From assembly GCF_020387415.1 (NCBI RefSeq), contig NZ_JAGWCB010000008.1, positions 263,690-327,689 of the forward strand: DNA of 64,000 bases. Reading direction: 5' to 3'. Of the stretch, positions 38,311 through 48,301 are shown piece after piece (positions within the stretch are counted from its first letter, which is position 1; the number at the start of each line of letters is the position of its first letter). The position numbers and the translations under genes are program-made. The notes under the pieces are model-generated. The model was not told the DNA's origin, made no database searches, and saw only the letters and a list, made by a program, of their open reading frames with translations. The stretch is from Ideonella benzenivorans. Its GTDB lineage: Bacteria > Pseudomonadota > Gammaproteobacteria > Burkholderiales > Burkholderiaceae_C.

Positions 38311-39387
38311 ATGCACATCGGTATCCTGACCGGGGGCGGCGACTGCCCCGGACTCAACGCGGTGATCCGCGCCGTCACCCTGGCCTTGATCAACGAGGCG
38401 GGCGCCAGCGTCACTGGCATCGAGCGGGGTTTTCTGGGCCTGTGCCGGCCGGCGATGCGGCCGCTGCGCGTGCCGGACGTGGAGGGCATCCTGTCCCTGG
38501 GCGGCACCATCCTGGGCACGCACAACCGCTGCGACCCCTTTCATTTCTTCGGTGCCAACGGGGGCGATGTCTCGGCCGAGGCCGTGGCCACCCTGAAGCG
38601 CGCGGGCATCGAAGGCCTGGTGGTGATCGGCGGTGACGGCACGATGGTGATCGCCGAGGGCTTTGCCCGCCTGGGCGTGCCGGTGGTGGGCGTGCCCAAG
38701 ACCATCGACAACGACCTGATGCACACCGACCGCAGCTTCGGCTTCGACAGCGCGGTGGCGGTGGTGGCCGAGTCGCTGGACCGGCTGGCCACCACGGCCA
38801 AGAGCCATGGCCGGGTGATGATCGCCGAGACCATGGGCCGCTACGCCGGCTGGATCGGCCTGGAAGGCGGCATGGCCGGCGGGGCCGATGTGATCCTGCT
38901 GCCCGAGCTGCCGTTCTCGGTCGAGGCGGTGGCCGAGGTCTGTCGCCTGCGGGAGGCGCGCGAAGGCGACACCCTGATCTGCATTGCCGAAGGCGCCCAC
39001 GCCGTGGACCACGAACAGGTGGTGCGGGCCCGTCTGGCGGACAGCCCGGAGCCGGTGCGCCTGGGCGGGGTGGGCCAGTGGCTGGCCCAGGCGCTGCAGC
39101 CGCGGGTGGGCAGCGAGGTGCGCAGCACCCAACTGGGCCATGTGCAGCGCGGCGGTTCACCCACGCCGTTCGACCGGGTGCTGGCCACGCGCTTTGGCTA
39201 CCACGCGGCCCAGTTGGTGCGCCGTGGCGACTTCAACCGCATGGTGGTGCTGCAAGGCGACACCTGCACCAGCGTGCCGCTGGCCAGCGTGGCCGGGCAG
39301 AGCCGCCAGGTGCCGCTGGACCACCCGCTGCTGGCGGCGGCCCGGGGGCTGGGCCTGTCCTTGGGCCAGCCGGGCGCGCGCATCTGA
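38311..39387 (+). CDS. pfkA: 6-phosphofructokinase (ATP/PPi type to be determined)
   Basis: Phosphorylates fructose-6-phosphate in glycolysis, or works reversibly with PPi. The 358-residue protein begins 'MHIGILTGGGDCPGLNAVIR'. The phosphoryl-donor site reads GGDGT (107-111) and PKTIDND (129-135). Glycine in GGDGT is the ATP-type residue, while lysine K130 is typical of PPi-linked and group III enzymes, so donor specificity is mixed in appearance. Substrate motifs 'MGRYAGWIGLEGGMAGGAD' and 'GHVQRGGSP' are intact. ATG 38311 is chosen over an in-frame codon 15 bases earlier. Confidence 0.9.
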   Translation: MHIGILTGGGDCPGLNAVIRAVTLALINEAGASVTGIERGFLGLCRPAMRPLRVPDVEGILSLGGTILGTHNRCDPFHFFGANGGDVSAEAVATLKRAGIEGLVVIGGDGTMVIAEGFARLGVPVVGVPKTIDNDLMHTDRSFGFDSAVAVVAESLDRLATTAKSHGRVMIAETMGRYAGWIGLEGGMAGGADVILLPELPFSVEAVAEVCRLREAREGDTLICIAEGAHAVDHEQVVRARLADSPEPVRLGGVGQWLAQALQPRVGSEVRSTQLGHVQRGGSPTPFDRVLATRFGYHAAQLVRRGDFNRMVVLQGDTCTSVPLASVAGQSRQVPLDHPLLAAARGLGLSLGQPGARI

Positions 39388-39496
39388 TCCTGGTCAAAGC
39401 CCGGCCCGGATGGGCCACAGAAATTGCGCTGGCGCATATGGGCCTGAGGGGCTCTGCGGTCTGATGGTGCCACTGATCCAACCGAGGAGAGACACC

Positions 39497-39661
39497 ATGC
39501 ACGCCCTTCGCGATTTCTTCACGACCGACTATGGCCTGATGAGTGCTGCCGGCATCCTGTTCATGCTGGGCATGCTGGGCTACTACGTCTACTACTTCAT
39601 CCACCACATGCATGTGGATGAGCAGGCCGAGCAGGCGCGGCTGGCTGCGGCCCGCAAGTAA
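39497..39661 (+). CDS. DUF3149 small membrane protein
   Basis: 54-residue protein with one membrane segment (about 13-35) and a charged tail 'VDEQAEQARLAAARK'. The N-terminal 'LRDFFTTDYGLMSAAGILFM' matches the DUF3149 family of short betaproteobacterial proteins of unknown role. GAGGAGA (39484-39490) gives a good ribosome binding site for ATG 39497. Confidence 0.8.
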   Translation: MHALRDFFTTDYGLMSAAGILFMLGMLGYYVYYFIHHMHVDEQAEQARLAAARK

Positions 39662-39670
39662 GACCAGCGT

Positions 39671-41470
39671 TCAGTCCATGCTGGCCTCGGTGGCCAGTTG
39701 CTGCAGTTCGACGAGGCGGCGGTAGATGCCGCCCTCGCGGGCCATCAAGGCTTCGTGCGGGCCCAGTTCGGCCACCCGTCCCTGTTGCAGCACCACGATG
39801 CGGTCCGCATCGCGGATGGTCGACAGCCGGTGGGCGATCGAGATGATCGTCAGCTGGCCGTGCAAGGCGGCCAGCGCTTCTTGCACCACCCGTTCGGTGG
39901 CACTGTCGATGTGGGATGTGGCTTCGTCCAGCAACAGGATGCGCGGCTGCACCGCCAGGGCGCGGGCGATGGCCAGCAACTGCTTCTCGCCCACCGCCAG
40001 GCGGGCGCCACCTTCACCCAGCACCGTGTCGTAGCCCTGGTCCAGGCGGGCGATGAAATCGGCCGCGCCGGCCGCCTGCGCGGCGGTGTGGATCTGCGTG
40101 TCCGTGAGCGGGCGGCCCATCGCGATGTTCTCGCGCACCGTGGCAGCCAGCAGGAAGGGCTCCTGCGGCACCAGGCCGACCGCATCGCGGAACTGCGCCT
40201 CGTCCAGTTCACCAATGGGCTGGCCATCCACCGCCAACTGGCCGGGGGTGATCGGGTAGAAGCGCAGCAGCAGCGACAGCAGCGTGGACTTGCCGCTGCC
40301 GGTGGGGCCAACGATGCCGATGAACTCGCCCGGTGCGATGTGCAGGTCCACGTTCTTGAGCACCGGTGTCCCGTCCCCGTAGGCAAAGCTCAGGTGGTGC
40401 AGGTCGACGGCGCCGGCGGTCACCACACCGTGGGCGCTGGGCCGTTCTGCCTGCGCCTCGTCCAGCAAGGTGTTGACCCGGGCGGCCGCGATGACGGCTT
40501 GCTGCAGCTGCGAGAACTGCATGGTCAGCTGGATCAGCGGCTCCACCACCCGGCCGATGTAGGCCACGAAGGCGTAGAGCACGCCCACCTCCAGGGTGCT
40601 GAGCGAACCGCCGGTCTCGCGCAGGCCGTAGACGGCGATCACCAGGGCCAGCATCAGCACATTGAGCAGGTCCAGCGCGGGGCGCAGCAGCAGGGCGTTG
40701 GCCCGCAGCTCGACCCGGCGCGAGGCATAGTGGGCCTGGTTCACCTCGGCATAGCGCGCGCCGTAGCGGGCAGCGGCCCCGCTGGCCTGCAGCACGGCCA
40801 TGCCGGCGATCGATTCGGCCGTCTGGGCGTTCAGCCGGCTGCGCAGCTCGCGGGTGCGGGCCACGGCCGGGGCCGAGAGCCGCTGGTAGACATAGACGAT
40901 CACAAACACCGCGGGCACCAGCGTCGCGACGATCAGCATCAGGTGCCAGTCCAGCAGGGTCATCGTGAACAGCACGCTCAGCAGCATGATGACCGCGTCC
41001 AGCATCACGAACAGCACCTGCACGTAAAGCTGCTTGACGGCCTCGGTGTCGTTGGTGACCCGGCTGACCAGCTGGCCGGTGATGGCGGTGTCGAAGAAGC
41101 GCATCGGCAGCCGCAGCACGTGGCCGTACACCTGTTCGCGGATGCGCTGCACCGCGCGCATGGCCACGCCGGCGAGCCGGCTGAGCTGGCCGTAGCGCAG
41201 CAGGCTGGCGGTGCTGCCGGCCAGCAGCGCGCCGCCCAGCAGTCCCAGCATCGCGGACAGGCCCGGCTGGTGCGGCACCAGGTGGCGGTCGATGAAGGCC
41301 TTGCCCAGCACCGGCCCCAGGGCGTCCAGCGCGGCGGCCAGCGCCAGCCAGGCGAGACCCAGGCCGATCTGCCGGCGGTCCGGCTGGACGGCCTGCCACA
41401 GCAGGCGCGCGGCGCGGCGGGCGGCCGAGGCGGACGGCGTCTGTGGCGGGTCGGATTCAGGCGGGGTCAA
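39671..41470 (-). CDS. ABC transporter half-exporter, subunit 2 (MdlB-like)
   Basis: 599-residue type I exporter half: six membrane segments (about 25-310) then an ATPase with Walker A GPTGSGKST, Q-loop 'GLVPQEPFLL', signature-region 'GGARLAVGEKQLLAIARAL' and Walker B 'ILLLDEATSHID'. The signature reads LAVGEKQ instead of LSGGQ, a degenerate form seen in one half of heterodimeric exporters. The start is TTG 41470, within the end of the previous gene, with GGAGAT 7 bases upstream on the minus strand. The frame opens further upstream only as overlap with subunit 1. Confidence 0.88.
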   Translation of the reverse strand: MTPPESDPPQTPSASAARRAARLLWQAVQPDRRQIGLGLAWLALAAALDALGPVLGKAFIDRHLVPHQPGLSAMLGLLGGALLAGSTASLLRYGQLSRLAGVAMRAVQRIREQVYGHVLRLPMRFFDTAITGQLVSRVTNDTEAVKQLYVQVLFVMLDAVIMLLSVLFTMTLLDWHLMLIVATLVPAVFVIVYVYQRLSAPAVARTRELRSRLNAQTAESIAGMAVLQASGAAARYGARYAEVNQAHYASRRVELRANALLLRPALDLLNVLMLALVIAVYGLRETGGSLSTLEVGVLYAFVAYIGRVVEPLIQLTMQFSQLQQAVIAAARVNTLLDEAQAERPSAHGVVTAGAVDLHHLSFAYGDGTPVLKNVDLHIAPGEFIGIVGPTGSGKSTLLSLLLRFYPITPGQLAVDGQPIGELDEAQFRDAVGLVPQEPFLLAATVRENIAMGRPLTDTQIHTAAQAAGAADFIARLDQGYDTVLGEGGARLAVGEKQLLAIARALAVQPRILLLDEATSHIDSATERVVQEALAALHGQLTIISIAHRLSTIRDADRIVVLQQGRVAELGPHEALMAREGGIYRRLVELQQLATEASMD

Positions 41471-43208
41471 ACGAGATCTCCAGTTGCTGGATGCGCCACT
41501 GCTGGGCGTACCAGCTGCCGGCCACACCGCGGGCCAGCAGTTGTTCGTGCGTGCCCAGCTCGGCCAGGCGCCCCTGGCGCAGCACCGCGATGGCATCGGC
41601 ATCCATCACCGCCGAGAGGCGGTGGCTGACCACCACCACCGTGCGCCCCTCGCGCTGGGCCCGCAGGTGCTGCAGGATGCGGTGTTCGGTCTCGGTGTCC
41701 ACGGCCGACAGCGCGTCGTCCAGCAGCAGCAGCGGGGCGTCGACCAGCAAGGCGCGGGCGATGGCCACCCGCTGGCGCTGCCCGCCCGACAGCGTCACGC
41801 CGCGCTCGCCCACCGGGGTGTCGTAACCCTGGGGCAGGCGTTCGATGTCCTCGTGCACCGCGGCCAGGCGGGCCGCGACCGCGATCTCGTCGCGCGTGGC
41901 GTCGGGACGGCCCAGCGCGATGTTCTCGGCCACGCTGGCGGAAAACAGGATCGGCTCCTGCGGCACCCAGGCGATGCCGGCGCGCAGCGCCTCCAACGTG
42001 TAGTCCGCCAGGGCCACGCCGCCCCAGCGGATCTGGCCGGCCTGTGGCGTCCACTGCCGCAGCAGCAGCCGGATCAGCGTGCTCTTGCCCGCGCCGGTGG
42101 GCCCCACCAGGCCCAGCGTGCTGCCGGCCGGAATGTCCAGGTCCAGATCGCGCAAGGCTGGCTGGCTGCTGCCAGGGTAGTTCAGCTGCACGCCCCGCAG
42201 GGTCAGATTGCCGGGCTGCAGCGGGCTGACTGTGCCGTCGTCGTCGATGGCCAGCGGTTCCTCCAGCACGGCCGACAGCCGTGCCCAGGCGGCGCGCCCG
42301 CGTTCCCACAGGGCCAGCACCCAGCCGGCGGCGAACATCGGCCAGACCAGTTGCCCCAGGTAGAGCCCGAAGCTGGTGAGCTGGCCGATGCTGAGCTCGC
42401 CTTGCCAGACCAGCCAGCCGCCCAGGCCCAGCGTCAGCGCGTTGGCCACCGCCAGCGTGATGCCAACGGCCGGCTCATAGCGCGCCTCCCAGCGCTGGGC
42501 GCGAAAGCTGGCATCCGCCGCGGCCTGCGCCAGTCGGCCGAAGTGGGCGTCGCTGCGGGCCTCCAGCCCCAGGGCGCGCAATGTGCGCACCCCCGAGAGG
42601 GTTTCCTGCACCTGGTCGTTCAGCGCGCCAAAGCGTTCCAGTGCCTCGTGCGAGGCATCGTGCACCCGGCGGGAGATCCACCAGAACGCGGCGGCCATGA
42701 ACGGAAATGGCAGCAGTGCCACCGCGGCCAGCCGCACATCCACCGCCACCGCCATGGTGGTGACGACCATGACCAGGGTCAGCGTGCCGTCGAAGCCGGC
42801 CAGCACTGCTTCGCCGGCCGCCATTTCCACGGCGTCCACGTCGTTGGTGGCCAGCGCCATCAGGTCGCCGGTGCGCCGGGTCTGGAAGAAGCGGGGGCCC
42901 TGGTCGGCCAGGCGCTGGTAGAGCCGGGCCCGCAGTTCCACCCCCATCTGGTAGGCCGCGCCAAACAGCTGCAGGCGCCAGACCACGCGCAGGCCGTAGA
43001 TCACCGCGCCGGCCAGCAACAGCCGGCCCAGTTCCCAAAGCAGGGCGTTGCGGTCCAGCCGGTGCTGCACCAGGCCATCCACCAGCAGCCCGATCTGGCG
43101 CGGAATCCAGACCGTCAGCAGGGCGATGCCCGCGAGCATCAACCCGGCCGAGGCATAGGCCAGGGCATGGCGGCGGATGAAGGCGAGGATCAGGCGGGCA
43201 AGCTGCAT
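41457..43208 (-). CDS. ABC transporter half-exporter, subunit 1 (MdlA-like)
   Basis: 583-residue type I exporter half with six membrane segments and an ATPase domain. Walker A is GPTGAGKST, the Q-loop '[14 protein letters not shown]', the signature canonical LSGGQRQR and Walker B '[12 protein letters not shown]'. The switch DDALSAVD (Asp-Asp where Asp-Glu is usual) may mark the degenerate catalytic site that complements the partner. The two subunits overlap by 14 bases, consistent with an MdlA/MdlB-like (LmrCD-like) heterodimer for multidrug or lipid export. ATG 43208. Confidence 0.88.
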   Translation of the reverse strand: MQLARLILAFIRRHALAYASAGLMLAGIALLTVWIPRQIGLLVDGLVQHRLDRNALLWELGRLLLAGAVIYGLRVVWRLQLFGAAYQMGVELRARLYQRLADQGPRFFQTRRTGDLMALATNDVDAVEMAAGEAVLAGFDGTLTLVMVVTTMAVAVDVRLAAVALLPFPFMAAAFWWISRRVHDASHEALERFGALNDQVQETLSGVRTLRALGLEARSDAHFGRLAQAAADASFRAQRWEARYEPAVGITLAVANALTLGLGGWLVWQGELSIGQLTSFGLYLGQLVWPMFAAGWVLALWERGRAAWARLSAVLEEPLAIDDDGTVSPLQPGNLTLRGVQLNYPGSSQPALRDLDLDIPAGSTLGLVGPTGAGKSTLIRLLLRQWTPQAGQIRWGGVALADYTLEALRAGIAWVPQEPILFSASVAENIALGRPDATRDEIAVAARLAAVHEDIERLPQGYDTPVGERGVTLSGGQRQRVAIARALLVDAPLLLLDDALSAVDTETEHRILQHLRAQREGRTVVVVSHRLSAVMDADAIAVLRQGRLAELGTHEQLLARGVAGSWYAQQWRIQQLEISFDPA

Positions 43209-43270
43209 GGGGGCGCCGGATTCTAGGCGGCCGGCGGCACAATGGGCCGTTGACTTATCAGGAGTGGGCC

Positions 43271-43810
43271 GTGGCCGTGCGCGAGATTCTGAAGATGGGC
43301 GATGCCCGCCTGCTGCGGGTGGCGCAGCCGGTCGCTGCCTTCGGGACGCCCGAGTTGGCCGCGCTGATCCAGGACCTGCACGACACCATGGCCGCGGCCG
43401 GCGGCGTGGGGCTGGCGGCGCCGCAGATCGGGGTCGATGCGCAGCTGGTGGTGTTCGGCTTCGACCGCAACGAGCGCTATCCGGAGGCGCCGGCCGTGCC
43501 CGCCACCGTGCTGCTGAACCCGGTGATCACGCCCGACGAGGCGGCCGGTGAGGAGGACGGCTGGGAAGGCTGCCTGTCCGTGCCCGGGCTGCGGGGCCAG
43601 GTGCCGCGCTGGCGGCGCATTCACTACCAGGGCGTGGACCCGGCCGGGCAGCCCATCGACCGCTGGGCCGAGGGCTTTCATGCCCGGGTGGTGCAGCACG
43701 AGTGCGACCACCTGATCGGCCGGTTGTACCCGACCCGCATGCGGGATCTGCGCCAGTTCGGCTTCACCAGCGTGCTGTTCCCCGATCTGGACCCCGGCGC
43801 CGACGAGTGA
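43271..43810 (+). CDS. def: Peptide deformylase
   Basis: Removes the formyl group from nascent protein N-termini. The 179-residue protein has all three metal motifs: [18 protein letters not shown] and QHECDHLIG. The GTG start at 43271 is supported by AGGAG (43260-43264) and gives the standard '[14 protein letters not shown]' N-terminus. It is monocistronic and divergent from the ABC exporter. This is likely a type 1B enzyme rather than the fmt-linked copy, so another def gene may exist. Confidence 0.95.
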   Translation: MAVREILKMGDARLLRVAQPVAAFGTPELAALIQDLHDTMAAAGGVGLAAPQIGVDAQLVVFGFDRNERYPEAPAVPATVLLNPVITPDEAAGEEDGWEGCLSVPGLRGQVPRWRRIHYQGVDPAGQPIDRWAEGFHARVVQHECDHLIGRLYPTRMRDLRQFGFTSVLFPDLDPGADE

Positions 43811-43883
43811 GCCGCCCCGGCGGGAGAACCCGGTCAGCCGGGGGGAAGGCTGCCGCGTTGAGGCAGCACAGGAGATTGTGTCC

Positions 43884-45863
43884 ATGCAGGAAGTGAAGGC
43901 CATGGGAACCCGACTGATCGATGCGAGCCGCTGGCTGTCACGCCTGCTGCTGGCCGGGCTGTTGCTGGGGGCCCTGGTGGGGGCCCGTGCTGCAGAGGAT
44001 CCGCCGGGCCGGGTCGGCCGGGTGGCCGAGCTGGATGGCAGCGGCTGGATGCGACGCGGCGGCGTGGGCGAATGGTTCAGCCTGCAGCGCAACCAGCCGG
44101 TCACCACCGGCGACTGGCTGAGCACCGATGCCGGCGGCCGGGCCATGCTGCAGATCGGCTCGACCGTGCTGCGCCTGGATGCCGGCACGATGCTGCAGGT
44201 GCGCCGCCTGGACGACCAGCGCATCGACCTGTGGCTGCAGGCGGGCGGCGCCTCGGTGCGCCTGCGTGCACCGGAGGTCATCCGCGAACTGTCGCTGTCC
44301 TGGGCCCAGGGCAGCCTGCAGCCCACCAGCACCGGGGCCTACCTGGTGCGACAGGGCGATGAAGGTTCCAGCCTGACCGTGCTGGCCGGCGAGGCCCGCT
44401 TCAACAGCAGCGCCCGCAGTTTCAGCTTGCGGGCGGGCCAGTCGGTCGGGCTGGCCCAGCAGCCGGGCAGCCGCCAGCTGGACATCACCTGGACGGACGT
44501 GCCCGAGGACGATTTCACGGCCTGGGTGCGCGACGAAGACCTGCGCAACGACTGGGCCCGTGACAACCCGCCCGTGCCGGTCGAGATGACCGGCAGTGAG
44601 GACCTGGACCGCTATGGCCGCTGGGAACAGAGCCCCGAGTACGGCACGGTCTGGCAGCCGCTGATCGTGAGCGCCGGCTGGGCACCGTACCGTTACGGGC
44701 GCTGGACCTGGGTGGCCCCCTGGGGCTGGACCTGGATCGACGATGCCCCCTGGGGCTTCGCGCCGTTCCACTACGGGCGCTGGGTCTACTGGGGCACGCG
44801 CTGGGTCTGGGTGCCGGGCCACTATGTGCGCCGGCCGGTCTATGCGCCGGCGCTGGTGGGCTGGGTCGGCGGGCCGGGCTGGAGCGTCACGGTCAACACC
44901 GGGGCTCCCACGGTGGGCTGGGTGCCGCTGGCCCCGCGCGAGGTCTATGTGCCGGTCTATGGCTACTCGCCGCTGTACTACCAGCGCATCAACGTCGGCC
45001 AGCCCCTGCCGCCGCAGCGCCATCCGCTGCCGGGGGCACGGCCGCCGATCGACCTGCGCAACCGCTGGGCGCCGGGCGGCTACACCGCGGTGCCAGCCCC
45101 AGTGATCCAGGCCCAGCAGCCGGTCTGGCGCGCGCTGCGCCCGCAGGAGCCGGACGCCGCAGGCCGTGGCGCCCTGGTGCCGATGCAACCGCCACCGCGC
45201 CCCTCCCAACCGACCCCGGTCCCGGGACGTGGCGAAGGGCATGGCCGTGCACCCAGCCTGCCACCGAACTGGAAACCCGTGCCCTGGCCCGGCAGTGGCC
45301 AGCCGCCCTCGGGCGGCAGTGGTGAGCGCACGCCACCCGTGCGCAAGCCCTTGCCGATCCCGGTGACGCCAACCACGCCCTCCGTGCCGGCCCAGCAACC
45401 GGCCTGGCCCAGCGCGCCGATCCACGATCGGCCTGCGGCCCCCCAGCCCACCGCGCCGGGGCCGCGCTTCCATGAAACGCCGCGTGAGGACACCCACCGT
45501 CCGCCCCCCCGGCCGACGGTGCCGGCGCCGTCGGTCGCGCCGTCGCCCCGGGCCGAGCAGCCGGCCTGGCCCGGCACGGTGAATCGCCCGGGGGGGCCGT
45601 CGGGCGAGCGCGACCTTCCTGCTGAAGACCGGGGGAATGTCCGCCAGCCGCAGCCAGTGCGGCGCCCACCCCAGCCCGTACGACCGGTGCCGATGCAGCC
45701 ACCGGCTGCGCAGCCGCCGGTCCGGTCGCCGGCGCCGGCCTACCAGCCGGTGCCCGTCCGTCCGGCCCCGCCGGCCAACAACGGGGCCAACCGCGATGGG
45801 CTCGGCGGCAAGGCGCCGGGGCGGAGTGACGAAGACAAGCCCCGCGACCCGGCGCAGCGTTGA
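43884..45863 (+). CDS. FecR/DUF6600-type secreted proline-rich protein
   Basis: 659-residue exported protein. A signal peptide (about 1-36, ending AR-AA) is followed by a FecR-like beta region (about 43-200) and a Trp/Tyr/Gly-rich DUF6600 block (about 260-345) with repeated 'YGRW', 'PWGWTW' and 'PWGFAPFHYGRW' motifs. The rest (about 380-659) is very Pro/Arg-rich and likely disordered. The function of the family is unknown; an envelope or cell-wall association is an inference. AGGAG (43869-43873) supports ATG 43884; ATG 43902 is an alternative. Confidence 0.78.
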   Translation: MQEVKAMGTRLIDASRWLSRLLLAGLLLGALVGARAAEDPPGRVGRVAELDGSGWMRRGGVGEWFSLQRNQPVTTGDWLSTDAGGRAMLQIGSTVLRLDAGTMLQVRRLDDQRIDLWLQAGGASVRLRAPEVIRELSLSWAQGSLQPTSTGAYLVRQGDEGSSLTVLAGEARFNSSARSFSLRAGQSVGLAQQPGSRQLDITWTDVPEDDFTAWVRDEDLRNDWARDNPPVPVEMTGSEDLDRYGRWEQSPEYGTVWQPLIVSAGWAPYRYGRWTWVAPWGWTWIDDAPWGFAPFHYGRWVYWGTRWVWVPGHYVRRPVYAPALVGWVGGPGWSVTVNTGAPTVGWVPLAPREVYVPVYGYSPLYYQRINVGQPLPPQRHPLPGARPPIDLRNRWAPGGYTAVPAPVIQAQQPVWRALRPQEPDAAGRGALVPMQPPPRPSQPTPVPGRGEGHGRAPSLPPNWKPVPWPGSGQPPSGGSGERTPPVRKPLPIPVTPTTPSVPAQQPAWPSAPIHDRPAAPQPTAPGPRFHETPREDTHRPPPRPTVPAPSVAPSPRAEQPAWPGTVNRPGGPSGERDLPAEDRGNVRQPQPVRRPPQPVRPVPMQPPAAQPPVRSPAPAYQPVPVRPAPPANNGANRDGLGGKAPGRSDEDKPRDPAQR

Positions 45864-45872
45864 AGGGCAGGG

Positions 45873-46523
45873 TCAGCGCAGCAAGGGCTGCAGCGCCGGC
45901 CAGACGTTGTCCAGCAGCAGCGGGTGCGCCTTGGCCAGCGGATGGATGCGGTCGGCCTGGAACCAGGCATCGGCATCGGGCCGGTCGGCCACGCCCTTGA
46001 GCAGAAAGGGCACCAGCGCGGTGTGGCGTTCGCGGGCCACGCTGCCGAACACGCCCGCGAAGTCGCGGGTGTAGGCCGCGCCATAGTTGGGCGGCACCTG
46101 CATGCCCAGCAGCAGCACCTTGGCCCCGGCGCTTTGCGCGGCCTCGGTGATGTGCAGCAGGTTGTCGCGCGTGCCGGTCAGCGGCAGGCCGCGCAGCGCA
46201 TCGTTGCCGCCCAGCTCCACCACCACGATCCGGGGTCGGTGCTTTTGCAGCAGCGCCGGCAGGCGGCTGCGACCACCCGCGGTGGTGTCGCCGCTGATGC
46301 TGGCGTTCACCACCTGCCAGGGCTTGCCCGCCTGGGCCAGGCGCTGGGCCAACAAGGCCACCCAGCCGGTGCCGCGGGCCAGGCCGTATTCCGCCGACAG
46401 GCTGTCGCCCAGCACCAGCAGCGTGCCCGGTGCCTTGGCCGCCAGCGCCGGCCAGGGCAGGGCCGCCGCCACCAGCAGGCTACAGTGCATGCTCAGCCAC
46501 CTGCGACGTGTCACGCCGCCCAT
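45873..46523 (-). CDS. tesA: TesA-like arylesterase / lysophospholipase
   Basis: 216-residue SGNH hydrolase exported to the periplasm (signal peptide about 1-29, 'ALPWPALAA'). The blocks are GDSLS (39-43, nucleophile S41), 'SISGDTTAGG' (Gly), 'ELGGNDALRG' (Asn) and 'DRIHPLAKAH' with the Asp-His pair near the C-terminus. It cleaves thioesters, esters or lysophospholipids. It is divergent from the YbbA-like ATPase, as in E. coli tesA-ybbA. An upstream ATG at 46547 would overlap that gene's start codon; 46523 is preferred. Confidence 0.9.
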   Translation of the reverse strand: MGGVTRRRWLSMHCSLLVAAALPWPALAAKAPGTLLVLGDSLSAEYGLARGTGWVALLAQRLAQAGKPWQVVNASISGDTTAGGRSRLPALLQKHRPRIVVVELGGNDALRGLPLTGTRDNLLHITEAAQSAGAKVLLLGMQVPPNYGAAYTRDFAGVFGSVARERHTALVPFLLKGVADRPDADAWFQADRIHPLAKAHPLLLDNVWPALQPLLR

Positions 46524-46545
46524 CCTGTCGTTCCGACCTTGCCTC

Positions 46546-47238
46546 ATGAATTCACCCATCATCGCCGTCGAACACCTCACCAAGCGGGTGAGTGATGCCA
46601 CCGGAACCCTGACCATTCTCCACGACATCAGTTTCACGCTGCAGGCGCGGGAATCGGTGGCCATCGTCGGGGCCTCCGGTTCGGGCAAGAGCACCTTGCT
46701 GGGGCTGCTGGCCGGCCTGGATGTGCCCACCGAAGGCACGGTGCGCCTGGGCGGTGAGGATCTGTTCGTCCTGGACGAGGACGCCCGTGCTGCGCTGCGG
46801 GCCCGGCAACTGGGCTTCGTGTTCCAGAGCTTTCAGCTGCTGTCCAACCGAACCGCGCTGGAGAACGTGATGCTGCCACTGGAACTGGCGGGCCGGCGCG
46901 ATGCGCGCGCAGCGGCGGCGGACATGCTGCAGCGTGTGGGGCTGGGGCAGCGCCTGGGGCACTACCCCAAGCTGCTGTCCGGCGGCGAGCAGCAGCGGGT
47001 GGCGTTGGCGCGGGCCTTCGTGGTGCAGCCCAAGGTGCTGCTGGCCGACGAGCCCACCGGCAGCCTGGACCACGCCACGGGCGAGACGGTGATGCAGCTG
47101 ATGTTCGAGCTCAACCGCGAGCGGGGCACGACGCTGGTGCTGGTGACGCACGACCGCAGCATCGCTGCCCGTTGCGACCGGCAGCTGCTGATCGACGCCG
47201 GCCGGCTGGTGGCCCAGGGCGAAACCCTGCAGGCCTGA
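46546..47238 (+). CDS. ybbA: YbbA-like ABC transporter ATPase
   Basis: 230-residue ATPase of the MacB/LolD/YbbA class. Walker [11 protein letters not shown]-loop 'GFVFQSFQLL', signature LSGGEQQR and Walker B 'LLADEPTGSLD' are intact. Position divergent from tesA matches E. coli ybbA. The expected large FtsX permease (YbbP) does not follow; the next gene is DUF808 on the other strand, so the permease is elsewhere or lost. Confidence 0.87.
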   Translation: MNSPIIAVEHLTKRVSDATGTLTILHDISFTLQARESVAIVGASGSGKSTLLGLLAGLDVPTEGTVRLGGEDLFVLDEDARAALRARQLGFVFQSFQLLSNRTALENVMLPLELAGRRDARAAAADMLQRVGLGQRLGHYPKLLSGGEQQRVALARAFVVQPKVLLADEPTGSLDHATGETVMQLMFELNRERGTTLVLVTHDRSIAARCDRQLLIDAGRLVAQGETLQA

Positions 47239-47254
47239 GAGCCGACCGGATCCG

Positions 47255-48184
<930 letters not shown>

Positions 48185-48253
48185 ATCGGGGCAGAGGAAG
48201 GGAGAGGAGTCGGGATGCTAACCGGCGGGACGGGCCCGGCGGCCGCGCACCGC

Positions 48254-48283
48254 CAAAAAACAAGGCACCCGAGGGTGCCTTGC
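48254..48283 (-). terminator. Rho-independent terminator of the PpiC gene
   Basis: On the minus strand, AAGGCACCC, a 3-base loop and GGGTGCCTT form a 9-bp stem followed by GTTTTTT. It sits 19 bases after the PpiC stop and is the clearest intrinsic terminator in the window. Confidence 0.9.
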
Positions 48284-48301
48284 GCAGGGGGGGCCGGGGG
48301 C

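Noticed and set aside
39698-41629. 643-codon plus-strand frame opposite the ABC exporter
   Set aside because: Antisense to an exporter subunit with all ATPase motifs in place.
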